Source: Phanerodontia chrysosporium (lineage: Eukaryota; Basidiomycota; Agaricomycetes; Polyporales; Phanerochaetaceae). Taken from it: a DNA stretch of 64,000 nucleotides. A model generated the notes under the pieces. It worked only from the letters and a program-made list of their open reading frames with translations. It did no database searches and was not told the DNA's origin. The stretch lies in NCBI GenBank assembly GCA_001910725.1, contig MJGA01000001.1, positions 1 through 64,000 on the forward strand. Reading direction: 5' to 3'. The position numbers were made by a program, and so were the translations under genes. Below are positions 45,853 through 57,044 of this stretch, in pieces (positions within the stretch are counted from its first letter, which is position 1; each line of letters opens with the position of its first letter).

Positions 45853-48401
45853 TAGTCGGCTGCGTGTTGATCAGCAGCAAGCCTGGTACGTTTGCACGCA
45901 TACGGCTACGTTGATTTTACTCCTGTTGCTTATTTATCACTATTTTCCAATGCATCTTAGTACTGCAGCTGCCGTTGAGGATTTCTACTATCTCAGGTCG
46001 TCAAGCATGCTTCTCGTATCCTGCAGTCCTGAAGCTTTTGCAGGACCGTTCTGATCGTGCTCTCAGCTTGCAAGTACCACCGCATTCGCCCAAATAATGC
46101 TAATCTATGCATGTAAACTACACGTCCCGGCCAAGAGATTCGGAGCAACATTGTACATGCTACAAGACGTTGGAGACACTCTCTGAACTGATGGCCTCTA
46201 CCTTCACCTTCTTAGCGGGTTGGTCGTTTCAGCAGCCATGGCTGTATCTGCATCAGATGCTCGTTTGGCCTGGCTGTCTTCCTTTTGTGAAGACCGCTTG
46301 AGGGGGCTAGGCAACCACTGTTGCCTGATTGGCTTGTGAACTTACTTATATGGTCCGAATCAACCTTCCCTAGAACAGATTCAGTTACCTACATCACGAT
46401 TCATAACTTGAAGGTAATTGTCGTTTATGCTCATATAGAATGCGCATGAAACGGCGGACTAGAGCCCAGAATCGAGCATAAATCTAGCTGCTCTCCAGGG
46501 AGAAGAGGGTTATAACACGGTCACGGGACCGCGGGCCCAATTTTACCGTGACGCGACGCGGCGTGGTATGCTCTGGAGGTGGCATCGCACGCCTGCAAGC
46601 GCGAGCACCAAGCCACACGCTGCCGCGGGACTCGCCAGGATCGCGAGGACTGCGGCCTTTTGCGCTTTCGTTCCCGTGAGTGCACCGGCGTGCAGGCCCA
46701 CGTATGTGTCCTCGAGCAGGCAGGCAAGCTTCTGCGAGGCCACGCGCGGCGGTGCGCACTGCCACGCCACATGCAAGCTTCGTGGGGACGACGGAGATTT
46801 CGCTTTTGGCGTCTAAGTTTCCAACTGATCCGCCGAGGTTGCCCAAAGTAACTTGAGAGCCTAACTTTCCGTAACTTTTCCCGCGCATCCTACCAGGCGC
46901 TTAAAGTAACTAACTTGTGACAAACTAACTTGATATTACTTGAACCCTTATCCCACTTGCATGCTACCACTCTGCCCTATGTTCTGTGTCTGGAAAGGCC
47001 ATACATGCCTCTATTGGGCTTGTAAATGTTATATGATGAAGATCATCTTGTGAACGCTGCTCTGTGTCGCCTCTCGCACCTCAGTTCTGCCACGGCGGTC
47101 CCGGTGCCGCTAGCGCCAAGACTCTGGCGATCCCTGCAGCAGTCCGCCACTCTGTTTCAGTGTGCCCGATAGCCTACGGGGATGCGAAGAATACAGCCCT
47201 TGCCCTTCTCGACAGAGCGTCCGCGCAAGGGACGCATCGCCTGAGCGAGACGTAAGCGCCACCACAGGACCCCTAGCACCGCGGACCCGGTGCACTCTGC
47301 ACCGAGAAAGCTGCCAGCCGTCGTTCTCATCATTCATCAAATTGCTAATAACATATAGGCCTTCTTGCCCAAGAAGTTTACTATGAAAGTTAATGAGCCT
47401 GTTCTGCTTGTATTAACTTGTGCTAACTTGCATTCAGTTTTGTTAACTTGTGCTCACCCGCTCCCACTTGCACACTTGCGCTCACTTGGCTAGCCTGGAG
47501 ACAAATTTTTGGCTTTATCCGGCTTGCGTACACTCACTAATGATTGTATTCACTGACACTTGGCGGCTGGCATGAGTGGGTAGTCAGTCTGCAGTGCCAG
47601 GGGTCACACATTGGCGCTAGCGGCTACGCAGCGATGCTCATGTTAAGCACCGCTGACACGTCTTCACCAAGCTCACCATCCCATTCCTGACACTGGACAG
47701 CATCCATGTGAAGTATAGATGTTGGCGTGTAATGCCAGGCTGCAACTTGTGAGGTGCGAGACATGTGCCGTGAGCGATGTGTCTGAGTCCCCAAAATGGT
47801 AATTGCCATCACCGCGTCTTAGTCCGGTCTGCGGGGGTCAACGCTGGACTCATGTATCTCGGGCTTTGGAACCTTGTAGTCAGCTTCTGTGGCCCATACA
47901 AAGTATCTTTGTTGACTTTTTCGCACTTTCAATAAGATTACTTCACTGGACGTCACAGAAAGTGACTTTGGTGAGAAAAAGTTAGCAAAAGTTAGCCCCT
48001 CAAGTAACTTTTGATACCATCCTGATCCGCCCCTACCGAACTAGGGAAGAGGCGGCGGACATGCATCAAGGACCCCTGAGACGCCTCTTCGCTGGCAACC
48101 TCCCACTCGGTCCCTTCCAACATCACAAAGGTCACTGCCTTCCTGCTGCTATGTGCTCAAGAGATTGGCGTCATGGCTGCGAGCTTGCGTAGTCAACAAT
48201 TATGTCAAGATCCCTCTCTGAATAGTCAAAGAACATGTGTCTTGGCTGTAGTCTGCTGATCAGCGGATCTCGCAGGTCATGGGCTTGCACGTTGGTTGCC
48301 TACCCACTCTGTGTTGCCTTCTGCCACGTCGTCCTTCAAAGTGGTACGTCCCTCAGTCAACATAGTATTTCTAACGCCCCTCACTGTTTCCGTAGGATAA
48401 C
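45853..48401. other. Gene-poor stretch with AACTTG/AAGTTA-type simple motifs
   Basis: No convincing gene on either strand. Degenerate copies of TAACTTG, AACTTGTG and AGTAACTT recur near 46850-46960, 47390-47500 and 47960-48015. A 78-codon hydrophobic frame on the minus strand (46543-46776) lacks support. This may be worn-down repeat sequence. Confidence 0.45.
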
Positions 48402-50201
48402 ATGGCCGACAAGACAGGGGTGCGCTGTGCGACAGGTGCAGCTAGCGTGGACGCCGAACGAGTGGAGGTGTCCGTCAAGTCGGCACCACGCTCCACGCAC
48501 GAACAGTCGACTCTCTTCCTTCCCGAGGAGCTATTGCTCGAAATATTCAAGCATCATGTCGCCTCATTCCACTGCACCAACCCGCGCTGGAGGTCGCACC
48601 GCGCCTGGTCGTTGGACGTGTACGGCTGGCTCCCAGTAGCCCACACCTGCCGTCTGTGGCGACATATTGCGCTTTCCTCGCCCGTGCTTTGGACCATGAT
48701 CAAGGTGACGAGCACCGCATGTGCCGAGACATTCTTCGAGCGCTCGAGGGACATGCCTGTCTCGGTCGTAGGCGCGCTCACTCACGGGGCGGACACCGGA
48801 GACCCCTCGCCCAAGTCGTGGGCTACTATCTTTCAGCATGCAACCCGCGTACAGACGCTGTTTCTTGAGTACGACGCCATGACCATGGATCACGCCAGCA
48901 GCATCAGAGCACCCTTCTTCCCTCAGCTCAAGCATCTCACTCTTACCGTGACGACAGGCCGTGGCTTCTCTCACGACACATTCCCCTCCGTCCTCGCTCA
49001 CGTCCATAAATGCTCCACTCTGGAGACGTTGGAGACGTCCTACCTATCCTTCTTCGTAGCTTCGAAGCTGTTCTCTCCAAGCCTCCGCGACCTCTCGTTG
49101 TCCAACTTTGGCTGGGAGCCAAATGTAGATCCAGTCACACGTTGGACGATGCTCCTCAATGCCCTGGGATCTCTGCCGATGCTCGAGAGTCTACGTCTCC
49201 AGGACGGCCCACCGGATGGCCCCTTTGGGCTCCACATGCAGAATCCTTCCCCGGCTGAGCCTACGAAGGTCATCGCACGTCCAGTTGCCCTGTTGAACCT
49301 CCGCCGCCTTGTCGTTCATTCATCCAGCAGCTCAGCGGGCGCCATCCTGGCAACACTTTTGGAGAACATCGAAGTGTCGGCGTCGAGTCCGCCGTTACAT
49401 CAGGCATACAGACTTGGTCCTTCAGACAGAGCTCAAGGAACTGGCGTATGCCCCTCCGGCCTCTCGCTTCTCGGTGTGGCCCTTGGCAGACAGTTGTCAG
49501 GTCGTGCAGGCTCTGACTTTCCATCTCCCTATGTCCTCTCCCTTGGTCTACACGCCGGGCGCCACGGTGCTCCATCGATATCCATCCAGGTTCATGCAGG
49601 CACTGAGACTGCGCCCCGGCTTTGCGACGCTGGCTCCTCAAGCAGACATTCTCTCTCCACTTTGACCCTCCACCTCGAGCTGAGCGACGCCAGCCCCGAG
49701 GCGATCTTCCAGCACATCTTCGCGCAACTGCCTCTCGAGAGACTTCAGTCTCTTACGATCGACGAGATACCGCGTGGCGCGTACGGCGGCAGCCCGTACA
49801 TGCCTTCGGAAGCGATGTGGCGCAGCGTCTTTGCCCGCGCGCAGGACGTTAGGACGCTCACCGTCACCGGATACGCAGCCGAACACCTCCCCGCTGCGTT
49901 GCGCGTGCAGCCAGGCGGCGACACCCCGGTCCTCTTCCCGAAGCTTGTGCACCTCAAGCTCGACCGCGTGCCATTCCTGATGGCCTCGCTGTCGGACGGC
50001 ATGGAGGAAGATGGTGAATTGTTCTGGGTCCGTGGACGATGGTATGAGACGTTTTCCGCCGCGCTTCGGGGCCGCACAGACCTAGGCAAGAGACTCGAAC
50101 GGTTAATCATCACTAGGACTGAGGCGGTCACGGAGACGGAGGTGACGGAGCTCGAGAGCTATGTGAACATCGTAACTTGGGACGGACGCTCAGTTTATTG
50201 A
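48402..50201 (+). CDS. F-box protein with leucine-rich C-terminal region
   Basis: The F-box is at residues 45-110: TLFLPEELLLEIFKHHV, then WLPVAHTCRLWRHIALSSPV and LW. Such proteins link substrates to SCF ubiquitin ligases. The rest is Leu-rich with LRR-like spacing (LKHLTLTV, LRDLSLSNFGW, LESLRLQDGP, LQSLTIDEIP, LVHLKLDRVP), as in the many F-box/LRR proteins of agaricomycetes. The single open frame is 599 codons without introns. Between about 49390 and 49650 the text becomes unlike the family, whereas the neighbouring frame reads DLVLQTELKELAYAPPASRF and QALTFHLPMSSPLVYTPGA, which looks real. Two compensating indels, or one unseen intron plus one indel, may therefore lie inside. Confidence 0.82.
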   Translation: MADKTGVRCATGAASVDAERVEVSVKSAPRSTHEQSTLFLPEELLLEIFKHHVASFHCTNPRWRSHRAWSLDVYGWLPVAHTCRLWRHIALSSPVLWTMIKVTSTACAETFFERSRDMPVSVVGALTHGADTGDPSPKSWATIFQHATRVQTLFLEYDAMTMDHASSIRAPFFPQLKHLTLTVTTGRGFSHDTFPSVLAHVHKCSTLETLETSYLSFFVASKLFSPSLRDLSLSNFGWEPNVDPVTRWTMLLNALGSLPMLESLRLQDGPPDGPFGLHMQNPSPAEPTKVIARPVALLNLRRLVVHSSSSSAGAILATLLENIEVSASSPPLHQAYRLGPSDRAQGTGVCPSGLSLLGVALGRQLSGRAGSDFPSPYVLSLGLHAGRHGAPSISIQVHAGTETAPRLCDAGSSSRHSLSTLTLHLELSDASPEAIFQHIFAQLPLERLQSLTIDEIPRGAYGGSPYMPSEAMWRSVFARAQDVRTLTVTGYAAEHLPAALRVQPGGDTPVLFPKLVHLKLDRVPFLMASLSDGMEEDGELFWVRGRWYETFSAALRGRTDLGKRLERLIITRTEAVTETEVTELESYVNIVTWDGRSVY

Positions 50202-50623
50202 CTTGCTAAGATTCCCTTGCCTTCTAGTATATAAATGGCAACTAACCCGACCCCGGGTGCGGATCGAGGACTCTGTACTTACTAGGCATACTATAATCAG
50301 TTCATTATTCACCTGGAACGGTCGCGTGAAGGGATCTCGCTCTATGTAAGCCTCTTGAAGTCGATATCGAGATTAATCTAACGCTTCGATTCGCACAGTA
50401 TCGCACGTTTACGATAAGCATAGCGTGACTTTCATCGGGGTCTGCGGCACCTTTCAACTACTGTTTGTCATGCACTACCCGGCGATATGGTCCATTCGCC
50501 TCAGAGCTCGACATGTCCGAGTCTACGTACCTGCAACTGAGCACAAAGAGGATGGAGCGAGCAGGTACGAGTAAACTTCGCCACCATTCCCGCGCTCTAT
50601 CATGTTTGCTTCTACTAAGCTTT

Positions 50624-50891
50624 TGTTGTCATCCCGAGGCGCCGCCGAAGTGACCCACCTTAGACGCAGGGCGGCATGCCATAAAAGGCACCCGTCGGTA
50701 GTAATCTCCATTTCCTTATCTTCATTCCGATCCACTTTATCTTATCTGAGTCTTCCGCCTTTGTAATAACTCAAAACCCACATTTCATTTCCTTTCTAGT
50801 AGTTACAAGAAAATGTATAAAAACCTAGTTACATCTCGTCGAATATCCATCGTTCGTTTCCCGCATCTCACCCCCGCTCGATTCTTCAAGA
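50624..50891 (+). repeat. 5' LTR of the copia element
   Basis: Starts TGTTGTCATCC and ends TTCTTCAAGA; contains a TATA-like TGTATAAAAACC. The terminal dinucleotides are TG...GA rather than the usual TG...CA, as judged from the target duplication. Confidence 0.92.
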
Positions 50892-50909
50892 GGTTATGAG
50901 CCCCGCGCT
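50892..50909 (+). other. Primer-binding site
   Basis: GGTTATGAGCCCCGCGCT directly follows the LTR. Its complement, ending GGGGCTCATAACC, resembles the anticodon arm of initiator Met-tRNA, as expected for copia elements primed by a 5' half-tRNA. Confidence 0.65.
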
Positions 50910-51032
50910 GTAAAGAGCGCACACGACGATCACCACTCTCTGCAGATCCAGTGCGGATCAAACTCTCGTCCCTGTCGATCCATTGCGGATCAAATCTAGG
51001 CGCCCACATCTCGCGATTATCGCCCTGTCAGT

Positions 51033-54000
51033 ATGACATCAGACACGTCCAGTGTACGCATCGAACCTTTGAAGGGGCCCGAGAATTACTTCTCGTGGCA
51101 GGTGCAAGAACAAGACATCTTGACCGACCTCGGTTATATCGACTACGTCCTTGGCAACAAGACGCGCCATGCGACCGACGCCGCAGAGCAAGCGACATTC
51201 GACCGCGCAGACCGGAAAGCGCTTAGCGCGATCCGCCTCCGCTGCGCGCCCTCAGTAGTCACGCACATCGCGTCAAGCACTTCGTCCAAATCAGCGTGGG
51301 ACACGCTCAAGTCTATCTACGCCGCACAAGGCACCATGGCTAAGGTCACAGCGAGCAGAAAGCTCCAGAAGTACCAGATGGAGGAGGGAGCAGACATGGA
51401 AGGGGAATTAAAGAAGATGAGGCAGTTGATGGAAGAGATTACCCTTTCTGGCGGTACGATTACCGATTCAGATTTCACCTACCAAATCCTTTCTGCCCTT
51501 CCCCCTTCATGGGACGCGTTCATTACGTCTTGTCAGAGCATCACAACCTCGTCAGACCTCACCGGTCGAATTCTGACCGAAGAACGCCGCCGCAAGGAGC
51601 GCGACACGTCCTCCACGGCACTCGTTGCTCGTCAGCGCCCAAAGAAATCCAAATTCCGCAAGGGCGTCTACTGCCACGGATGCGGAAAGGAAGGTCACAT
51701 CAAACCCGAATGCCGATCCGGCGGCAACCAGAAGTCTGGCTCCGGAGGCAAATCTTCGCGCGCGCACGTCGCTGTAGCCGCGGAGACCGACGGCGACTCC
51801 TACATGTTCGCCACAATAGAAGAAGTCCCCCAAGACGTGCGCGCCCTCCTGGTCAAGGGGGAAGTTTGGCTCGGCGATTCCGCCACCGAGCGCCACATTG
51901 TACGCGACCGCAAGGCGTTCAGCAACTACATCGAGACCCCCAACCACACGGTCACCGGCGCAGGTGTCTGCAAGGCCTTAGGCCGCGGTGACGTGCAAGT
52001 TACCTTCAATACGAAGCAGGGGGAAGTCTCAGTCAAGCTCACCGACGTTCTACACGCGCCGGACATGGAGTTCAATCTCCTGTCCCTCGGTCGCCTCGCT
52101 AGCGCAGGCATGACCTTCGTCGGCACTGGTCCGGACTTATTCATCAAGGACCGCGATCGTACGATCTGCCACGGTCGACGCGTCGGACATCTCTATCACA
52201 TGGATATGAGACTTCGGTATCCGGCGCGATCTCGAGCGCTCGCCGTGCGCACTGCGCGCACTTGGTATGAATGGCACTGCGCTCTGGGACACATTAATCG
52301 CCAGCAGCTGCAGGAAATCCATCGCAAAGACCTCGTAGAAGGCATGGAAGTCGACACCTCGTCGGATATCGACTTCGACTGCGACGCCTGCATCCAGGCC
52401 AAGCACTCTCGAGCGCCATTCCCCGATACCGCCGCCGATCGCGCTCTAGCCGTCGGCGATCTCGTCTTCTCAGACATCTGGGGCCCGGCGCGCATCGCCT
52501 CTCTGCAGGGCAATACGTACGTCATCACATTCACCGATGCCGCTTCGCGCTACGTCGTTATTTTCTTCATGAAATCACGCGACGCCGCCCTCGACCGCTT
52601 CAAGAAGTATGAAGCGCTCCTCGAGCGTCATCTCAACGCGAAGATCAAGACGGTTCACGTCGACAACGCGAAGGAATATACTCAAGGCCAGTTTCGCGAC
52701 TACGCCGCCTCTCGCGGCATTCTCGTCCGCACCACGGCACCATATTCCCCTTCGCAGAACGGCATCGCTGAACGCCTAAACCGCACTCTCGCGGAGCGCG
52801 CGCGCGCCATGCTGATCGCGCGCGACTTGCCGAAATTCCTTTGGCAGGAGGCCTGGGCATACGCCACCTATCTCAAGAACCGCACGCCTACGCGCACTCG
52901 CGATCTCACGCCCTACGAATTATTCTGGGGCCGCCGCCCTGATATCAAGGACGCGCAAGAGTTCGGCACGCCCTGCTGGGTCCTCGTGCCCGAAAATCGT
53001 CGCTCGAAGCTCGAGCCGAAGTCCGAGCGCTACATCTTCACCGGGATCTCGGACAACAGTGCCGGCTGGAGGTACTTCGTCCCTGGCATGCGCCAGATCC
53101 TGGTTTCTCGCGATGTCATCTTCGAGCGTAAGGCTGAACCACCTCGTAGCATCCCCTTCACCCTTGAGGGGGAGAGTCCGACACCTTCTCGAGCCAAATC
53201 GCCGCCTTCAGTTACCACGACGCCACCACCGGCATCAGCGCCTCAAGCGCCCGACTCTTCGAAGGCATCCAAGGCTGAACCGTCTGCTACGACGACCAAA
53301 TCGCGTTCCCCCTCAGTCGCCCTTCCTCGCTCGACATCCTCTAGCGTTCCCCCCGAGTCTACGCGCAAGTCCGAGCGCAACACGCCTCGCGTCGACTACA
53401 AACGTCTTCACCAGACCGGAACCATCGCTCCGAAGTCGACGGATCACGACGCTAGCGCTCACGCCCACATCTGCTTCGCAGTACGCGGAGATTGGGATCA
53501 CCCGTCCTCTATTGAGGAGTGTAAGGCACGGGACGACTGGCCGCAATGGCAGGCCGCCATGGACGCTGAAATGTCACAGCTCAGGGGGAGGGGAACTTGG
53601 GAGATGGGCGACCTTCCGGACGACCGGAAGGCCATCGGCTCACGCTGGGTCTTCGCCATCAAACGCCACCCCGACGGCTCGATCGACAAGTACAAGGCAC
53701 GTCTTGTCGCACAAGGTTTCTCCCAGATCCCCGGGCAAGATTACCTTCAAACCTTCGCCCCCGTCGTCCGCCTCGAATCCTGGCGCGCCGCATGCGCCAT
53801 CGCCGCCCGTTACGACCTCGACGACGACGGTCTCGACATCACCGGCGCGTATCTCTACGGCCCCCTCGAGGAGACCATCTACATGCGTCAGGCACCCGGC
53901 TACGACGACAACTCTGGCCAAGTCTACGTCCTGCGCAAGGCCCTGTACGGTCTCAAACAGGCCGGACGCGCCTGGAACAACGTCCTCAACCACGTCCTCG

Positions 54001-55031
54001 TCAATCTGATGGGATTCACTCGCTCCGAGGCCGATCCGTGCGTTTACTTCAAACGTTCCGACGCTCTAACGCTCGCACTCCTTCATGTCGACGACACTAC
54101 CCTTTTTGGGAAGCGCGCTGCCTTAAACGACTTCAAGGCCGATATCGCCGCTCACTTCGCCATCACGACCTCAGGCGCGCTCACCACCTTCGTCGGCATT
54201 CAGGCCATTCGCGACCGCACCGCTCGCACGCTCACCATCAAGCAGTCGCACTACATCAAGCTCATTCTCGAGCGTTTCGGCATGCAAGACTGCAATCCGG
54301 TCTCGACGCCGCTTGACCCGAACATCAAGCTTGGGCCGATCTCCGAAGATGAGACACCCGTAGATGCACCCTACGCCGCCGCCATCGGTTCCCTCATGTA
54401 CGCCGCTGTCGGTACACGCCCCGACATCGCCTTCGCTGTTCAAGCACTTTCCCAGTTCACCTCTCGACCGTCCAACACTCACTGGACGGCGGTCAAGCAC
54501 GTCTTTCGCTATCTCAAGGGCACACTCGACCTCGGCATCACCTACGGTCCCGACGATCAAGATCTGATCGGATACTCGGACGCAGACTGGGCACAGTCCC
54601 TGGTCGACCGCCGGTCCGTGTCCGGCTACGCCTTCAAGCTTGCCGGCGGCATCATCAGCTGGTCCTCGAAGAAGCAAGCTACGGTCGCCCTCTCCACGAT
54701 GGAAGCGGAGTACATCGCCCTCTCACACGCAGCCAAGGAGGCCATCTGGCTACGCCGCCTCCTCTCCGAACTCGGTATCCTCGGCGACACCGCTACCACG
54801 ATCCTCACCGACAATCAAGCCGCCATCACTTTCGCGCACGACAGTCAATTTCACGCGCGCTCCAAGCACATCGATATTCGCCATCATTTCATTCGCGAAC
54901 GCGTCAAGGACGGCGACATCGACATCACGCATTGCGCCTCCGCCGACAATTGCGCCGACATGCTCACCAAAGCACTCGCCAAGCCGACGCATCTCAAGCA
55001 GCTCGAACTCGCTCAGCTCGTCGCTCGCTGA
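51033..55031 (+). CDS. Copia gag-pol polyprotein
   Basis: 1,332 residues in one frame. Gag (to about 210) is followed by the zinc knuckle CHGCGKEGHIKPEC. The protease motif is WLGDSATERHIV, with DSA where DSG is usual. Integrase has HHCC (WHCALGHINRQQ, CDACIQAKH) and DDE (FSDIWGP, VHVDNAKEY, NGIAERLN). Reverse transcriptase has KARLVAQGFSQIPG, LDITGAYLYGPLEE, LYGLKQAGRAWN and LLHVDDTTLFG, with HVDD in place of YVDD. RNase H has YSDADWAQ, STMEAEYIALS, LTDNQAA and SKHIDIRHHFI. No frame break. The stop overlaps the polypurine tract. Confidence 0.95.
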   Translation: MTSDTSSVRIEPLKGPENYFSWQVQEQDILTDLGYIDYVLGNKTRHATDAAEQATFDRADRKALSAIRLRCAPSVVTHIASSTSSKSAWDTLKSIYAAQGTMAKVTASRKLQKYQMEEGADMEGELKKMRQLMEEITLSGGTITDSDFTYQILSALPPSWDAFITSCQSITTSSDLTGRILTEERRRKERDTSSTALVARQRPKKSKFRKGVYCHGCGKEGHIKPECRSGGNQKSGSGGKSSRAHVAVAAETDGDSYMFATIEEVPQDVRALLVKGEVWLGDSATERHIVRDRKAFSNYIETPNHTVTGAGVCKALGRGDVQVTFNTKQGEVSVKLTDVLHAPDMEFNLLSLGRLASAGMTFVGTGPDLFIKDRDRTICHGRRVGHLYHMDMRLRYPARSRALAVRTARTWYEWHCALGHINRQQLQEIHRKDLVEGMEVDTSSDIDFDCDACIQAKHSRAPFPDTAADRALAVGDLVFSDIWGPARIASLQGNTYVITFTDAASRYVVIFFMKSRDAALDRFKKYEALLERHLNAKIKTVHVDNAKEYTQGQFRDYAASRGILVRTTAPYSPSQNGIAERLNRTLAERARAMLIARDLPKFLWQEAWAYATYLKNRTPTRTRDLTPYELFWGRRPDIKDAQEFGTPCWVLVPENRRSKLEPKSERYIFTGISDNSAGWRYFVPGMRQILVSRDVIFERKAEPPRSIPFTLEGESPTPSRAKSPPSVTTTPPPASAPQAPDSSKASKAEPSATTTKSRSPSVALPRSTSSSVPPESTRKSERNTPRVDYKRLHQTGTIAPKSTDHDASAHAHICFAVRGDWDHPSSIEECKARDDWPQWQAAMDAEMSQLRGRGTWEMGDLPDDRKAIGSRWVFAIKRHPDGSIDKYKARLVAQGFSQIPGQDYLQTFAPVVRLESWRAACAIAARYDLDDDGLDITGAYLYGPLEETIYMRQAPGYDDNSGQVYVLRKALYGLKQAGRAWNNVLNHVLVNLMGFTRSEADPCVYFKRSDALTLALLHVDDTTLFGKRAALNDFKADIAAHFAITTSGALTTFVGIQAIRDRTARTLTIKQSHYIKLILERFGMQDCNPVSTPLDPNIKLGPISEDETPVDAPYAAAIGSLMYAAVGTRPDIAFAVQALSQFTSRPSNTHWTAVKHVFRYLKGTLDLGITYGPDDQDLIGYSDADWAQSLVDRRSVSGYAFKLAGGIISWSSKKQATVALSTMEAEYIALSHAAKEAIWLRRLLSELGILGDTATTILTDNQAAITFAHDSQFHARSKHIDIRHHFIRERVKDGDIDITHCASADNCADMLTKALAKPTHLKQLELAQLVAR

Positions 55032-55037
55032 GGGGAG
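55029..55037 (+). other. Polypurine tract
   Basis: TGAGGGGAG abuts the 3' LTR; it would prime plus-strand synthesis. Confidence 0.75.
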
Positions 55038-55305
55038 TGTTGTCATCCCGAGGCGCCGCCGAAGTGACCCACCTTAGACGCAGGGCGGCATGCCATAAAA
55101 GGCACCCGTCGGTAGTAATCTCCATTTCCTTATCTTCATTCCGATCCACTTTATCTTATCTGAGTCTTCCGCCTTTGTAATAACTCAAAACCCACATTTC
55201 ATTTCCTTTCTAGTAGTTACAAGAAAATGTATAAAAACCTAGTTACATCTCGTCGAATATCCATCGTTCGTTTCCCGCATCTCACCCCCGCTCGATTCTT
55301 CAAGA
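55038..55305 (+). repeat. 3' LTR of the copia element
   Basis: 268 bp, the same as the 5' LTR throughout by eye; followed by target duplicate GCTTT. Confidence 0.92.
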
Positions 55306-55310
55306 GCTTT

Positions 55311-56500
55311 GGTATCTGCGATCGCCTCTCCAGGTAGTGCGCGTTGCTACCGGTGCCCATGAGATGAGCTATCGAGCCTTCCAGCATGCAGCGACCTAGC
55401 TCGACCTAGCCTCTCAAGCAGCTGACTTTCCTCGAAGATCTGCAGCCCACATGTCATACGACCCTGATTGCAGCCGTGCGTATTCTCCGGACGGTTGATA
55501 TCGATGTGAGCACCTCTTGAGCAGCTCCTTATTACCTCTCTAGTGAAGGTGCGGAGTCCCTCGTTCTTGCATCCCTAGCAAGTGAAGACAACGATACCTA
55601 CTTCGCTACAACGTAGCTCTTCGTTTAACGCGTTCTGCATCTACAGCGGTGTCGGTCTACCTAGGCTCTCGAGAACATGGCGCCTCCGACGAGGTGTATT
55701 TTCGATGGTATGGTCTGTGAATGCTCCCCAGATTGAGTCATCACTGAGTTTACTTCACCGTGTCTGCAGACTATGACTGGAGATCAGTACCCAGCAACAA
55801 GGTCGTTGTCGAGATTGGGAACTTAGTGGAAAAACAGTCCTTGAGCCTCGCAGAACACTTTGAAAACCTCCGCTTTAATCTTCAGGACCTTAAAGATGGT
55901 ATAACCGCTGCCAAGAAGGTATGTTGTGTCTTCTCTGAGTTTGGAAAAAAACTAACATCATCCACAGGATTGGCACGATCATTCAAATCCAGAACTACAG
56001 ACGCGGGCGGCATTTCAAGGAATGTCACGTTGTAACATGGTTCTTCAGTATCCCGTCCTGACTATACTCCAGTTCTCGATGACCTCGCTAGCCCTAAGCT
56101 TGAAGGACTGAATGTAGCAGTATTCCTGCTTTACCGTTCTGTCGAAGGATGGGAGGCAACGCGTCGCGAAGAGCTGTTCAAGCGCCTCAGATCTCATGCC
56201 AACGAGAAGACGAGCCTACTCGTCTATGTTGACCCCGAGAGCCCACGCGAAAGGGTGGCAGATTCAATGCAACACGCAGGGTGGAAGGTGCAGGATGAGG
56301 TACGTTGACTGAATGAAGGAATTTGCCGTGAGACCAGTCATTGCCTCACCCCGCAGCGATCCTTCGCACATTCCGCGATAAAGGTTTCTGACTGAGTGTT
56401 GCAGGGCGATACCACTGGCACAGAGACCAACTCCGTGGCCATGATGGGACCTATCCAGGGCTCTCCCTGAACGTGGGCGCATGTTAGGTATGAGCTAGAA
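55311..56500 (+). pseudogene. Gene fragments downstream of the copia insertion, unknown protein
   Basis: Coding-like pieces on the plus strand: LKQLTFLEDLQPTCHTTLIA near 55412, LVEKQSLSLAEHFENLRFNL near 55827 (before a donor at 55919), VLDDLASPKLEGLNVAVFLL near 56075, and LLVYVDPESPRERVADSMQH near 56219 (followed by a donor GTACGT at 56300). They occupy several frames with stops between. Pieces left of the element (50470-50570) may belong to the same gene, in which case the element sits in one of its introns. The text is not recognised. Confidence 0.35.
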
Positions 56501-57044
56501 TTGGGTACCTCAGATCATCGAGGCTAACATCGCACACATCCCGAAGTGCCGCGTGTGTGGACAGCTCCCCGGTCATGTGCGATGGTCATCATGAGAGACT
56601 GGGACGTAACATACGCAACGCGTACCGCTTTCGGATTGTACCTACAGTATCTACGTACTACGCGTATTGGCGTGTGTCGTTTCTGGCTCCTCCAGGAATG
56701 AAATATTTCAGACCACTACCTGGGACTCGGAGACAGTTCGAATGACGAGCGCACTTAAGATCGAGTCGTACGCCGCAGAGATGATATCCATGCAAGCTTC
56801 AAGCCTCGAAGCTCCAGCGTCGAGCTGCAAGTGGGACCCGGTCCCGTACGAAGCCTCTTGCTCTATGCTCTTATCGCTCGAGAGGCTCACTTAACACTTC
56901 AACACACGTATGATAAAAATTGCCACTGGATTAGGGTTACTAAGGTCAGGGTTTGATGTGCACGGGCGCTTCTGCGCATCCTCCCGCTCGCTGTCCCCGA
57001 CGCCCATGCCGCTGTCGCTGTGAGCCCCGAGCTCGCTGCGGCCG

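Larger units (their letters stand above)
50624..55305 (+). mobile_element. Intact Ty1/copia LTR retrotransposon
   Basis: 4,682 bp with two 268-bp LTRs that look identical, a 5-bp target duplication GCTTT (50619-50623 and 55306-55310), primer-binding site, a single 1,332-codon gag-pol frame and a polypurine tract. Domain order protease-integrase-RT-RNase H defines Ty1/copia. Identical LTRs and an undamaged frame point to a recent, possibly still active, insertion. Confidence 0.95.

Noticed and set aside
46543..46776. Hydrophobic 78-codon minus-strand frame
   Set aside because: No homologous motif, no introns, and an overlapping plus-strand frame of equal quality.
45853..48401. Degraded LTR retrotransposon
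   Set aside because: No LTR pair, polymerase motif or target duplication could be found by eye.
53059..54009. Long plus-strand frame within copia pol
   Set aside because: Pro/Arg/Ser-rich shadow of the gag-pol frame.
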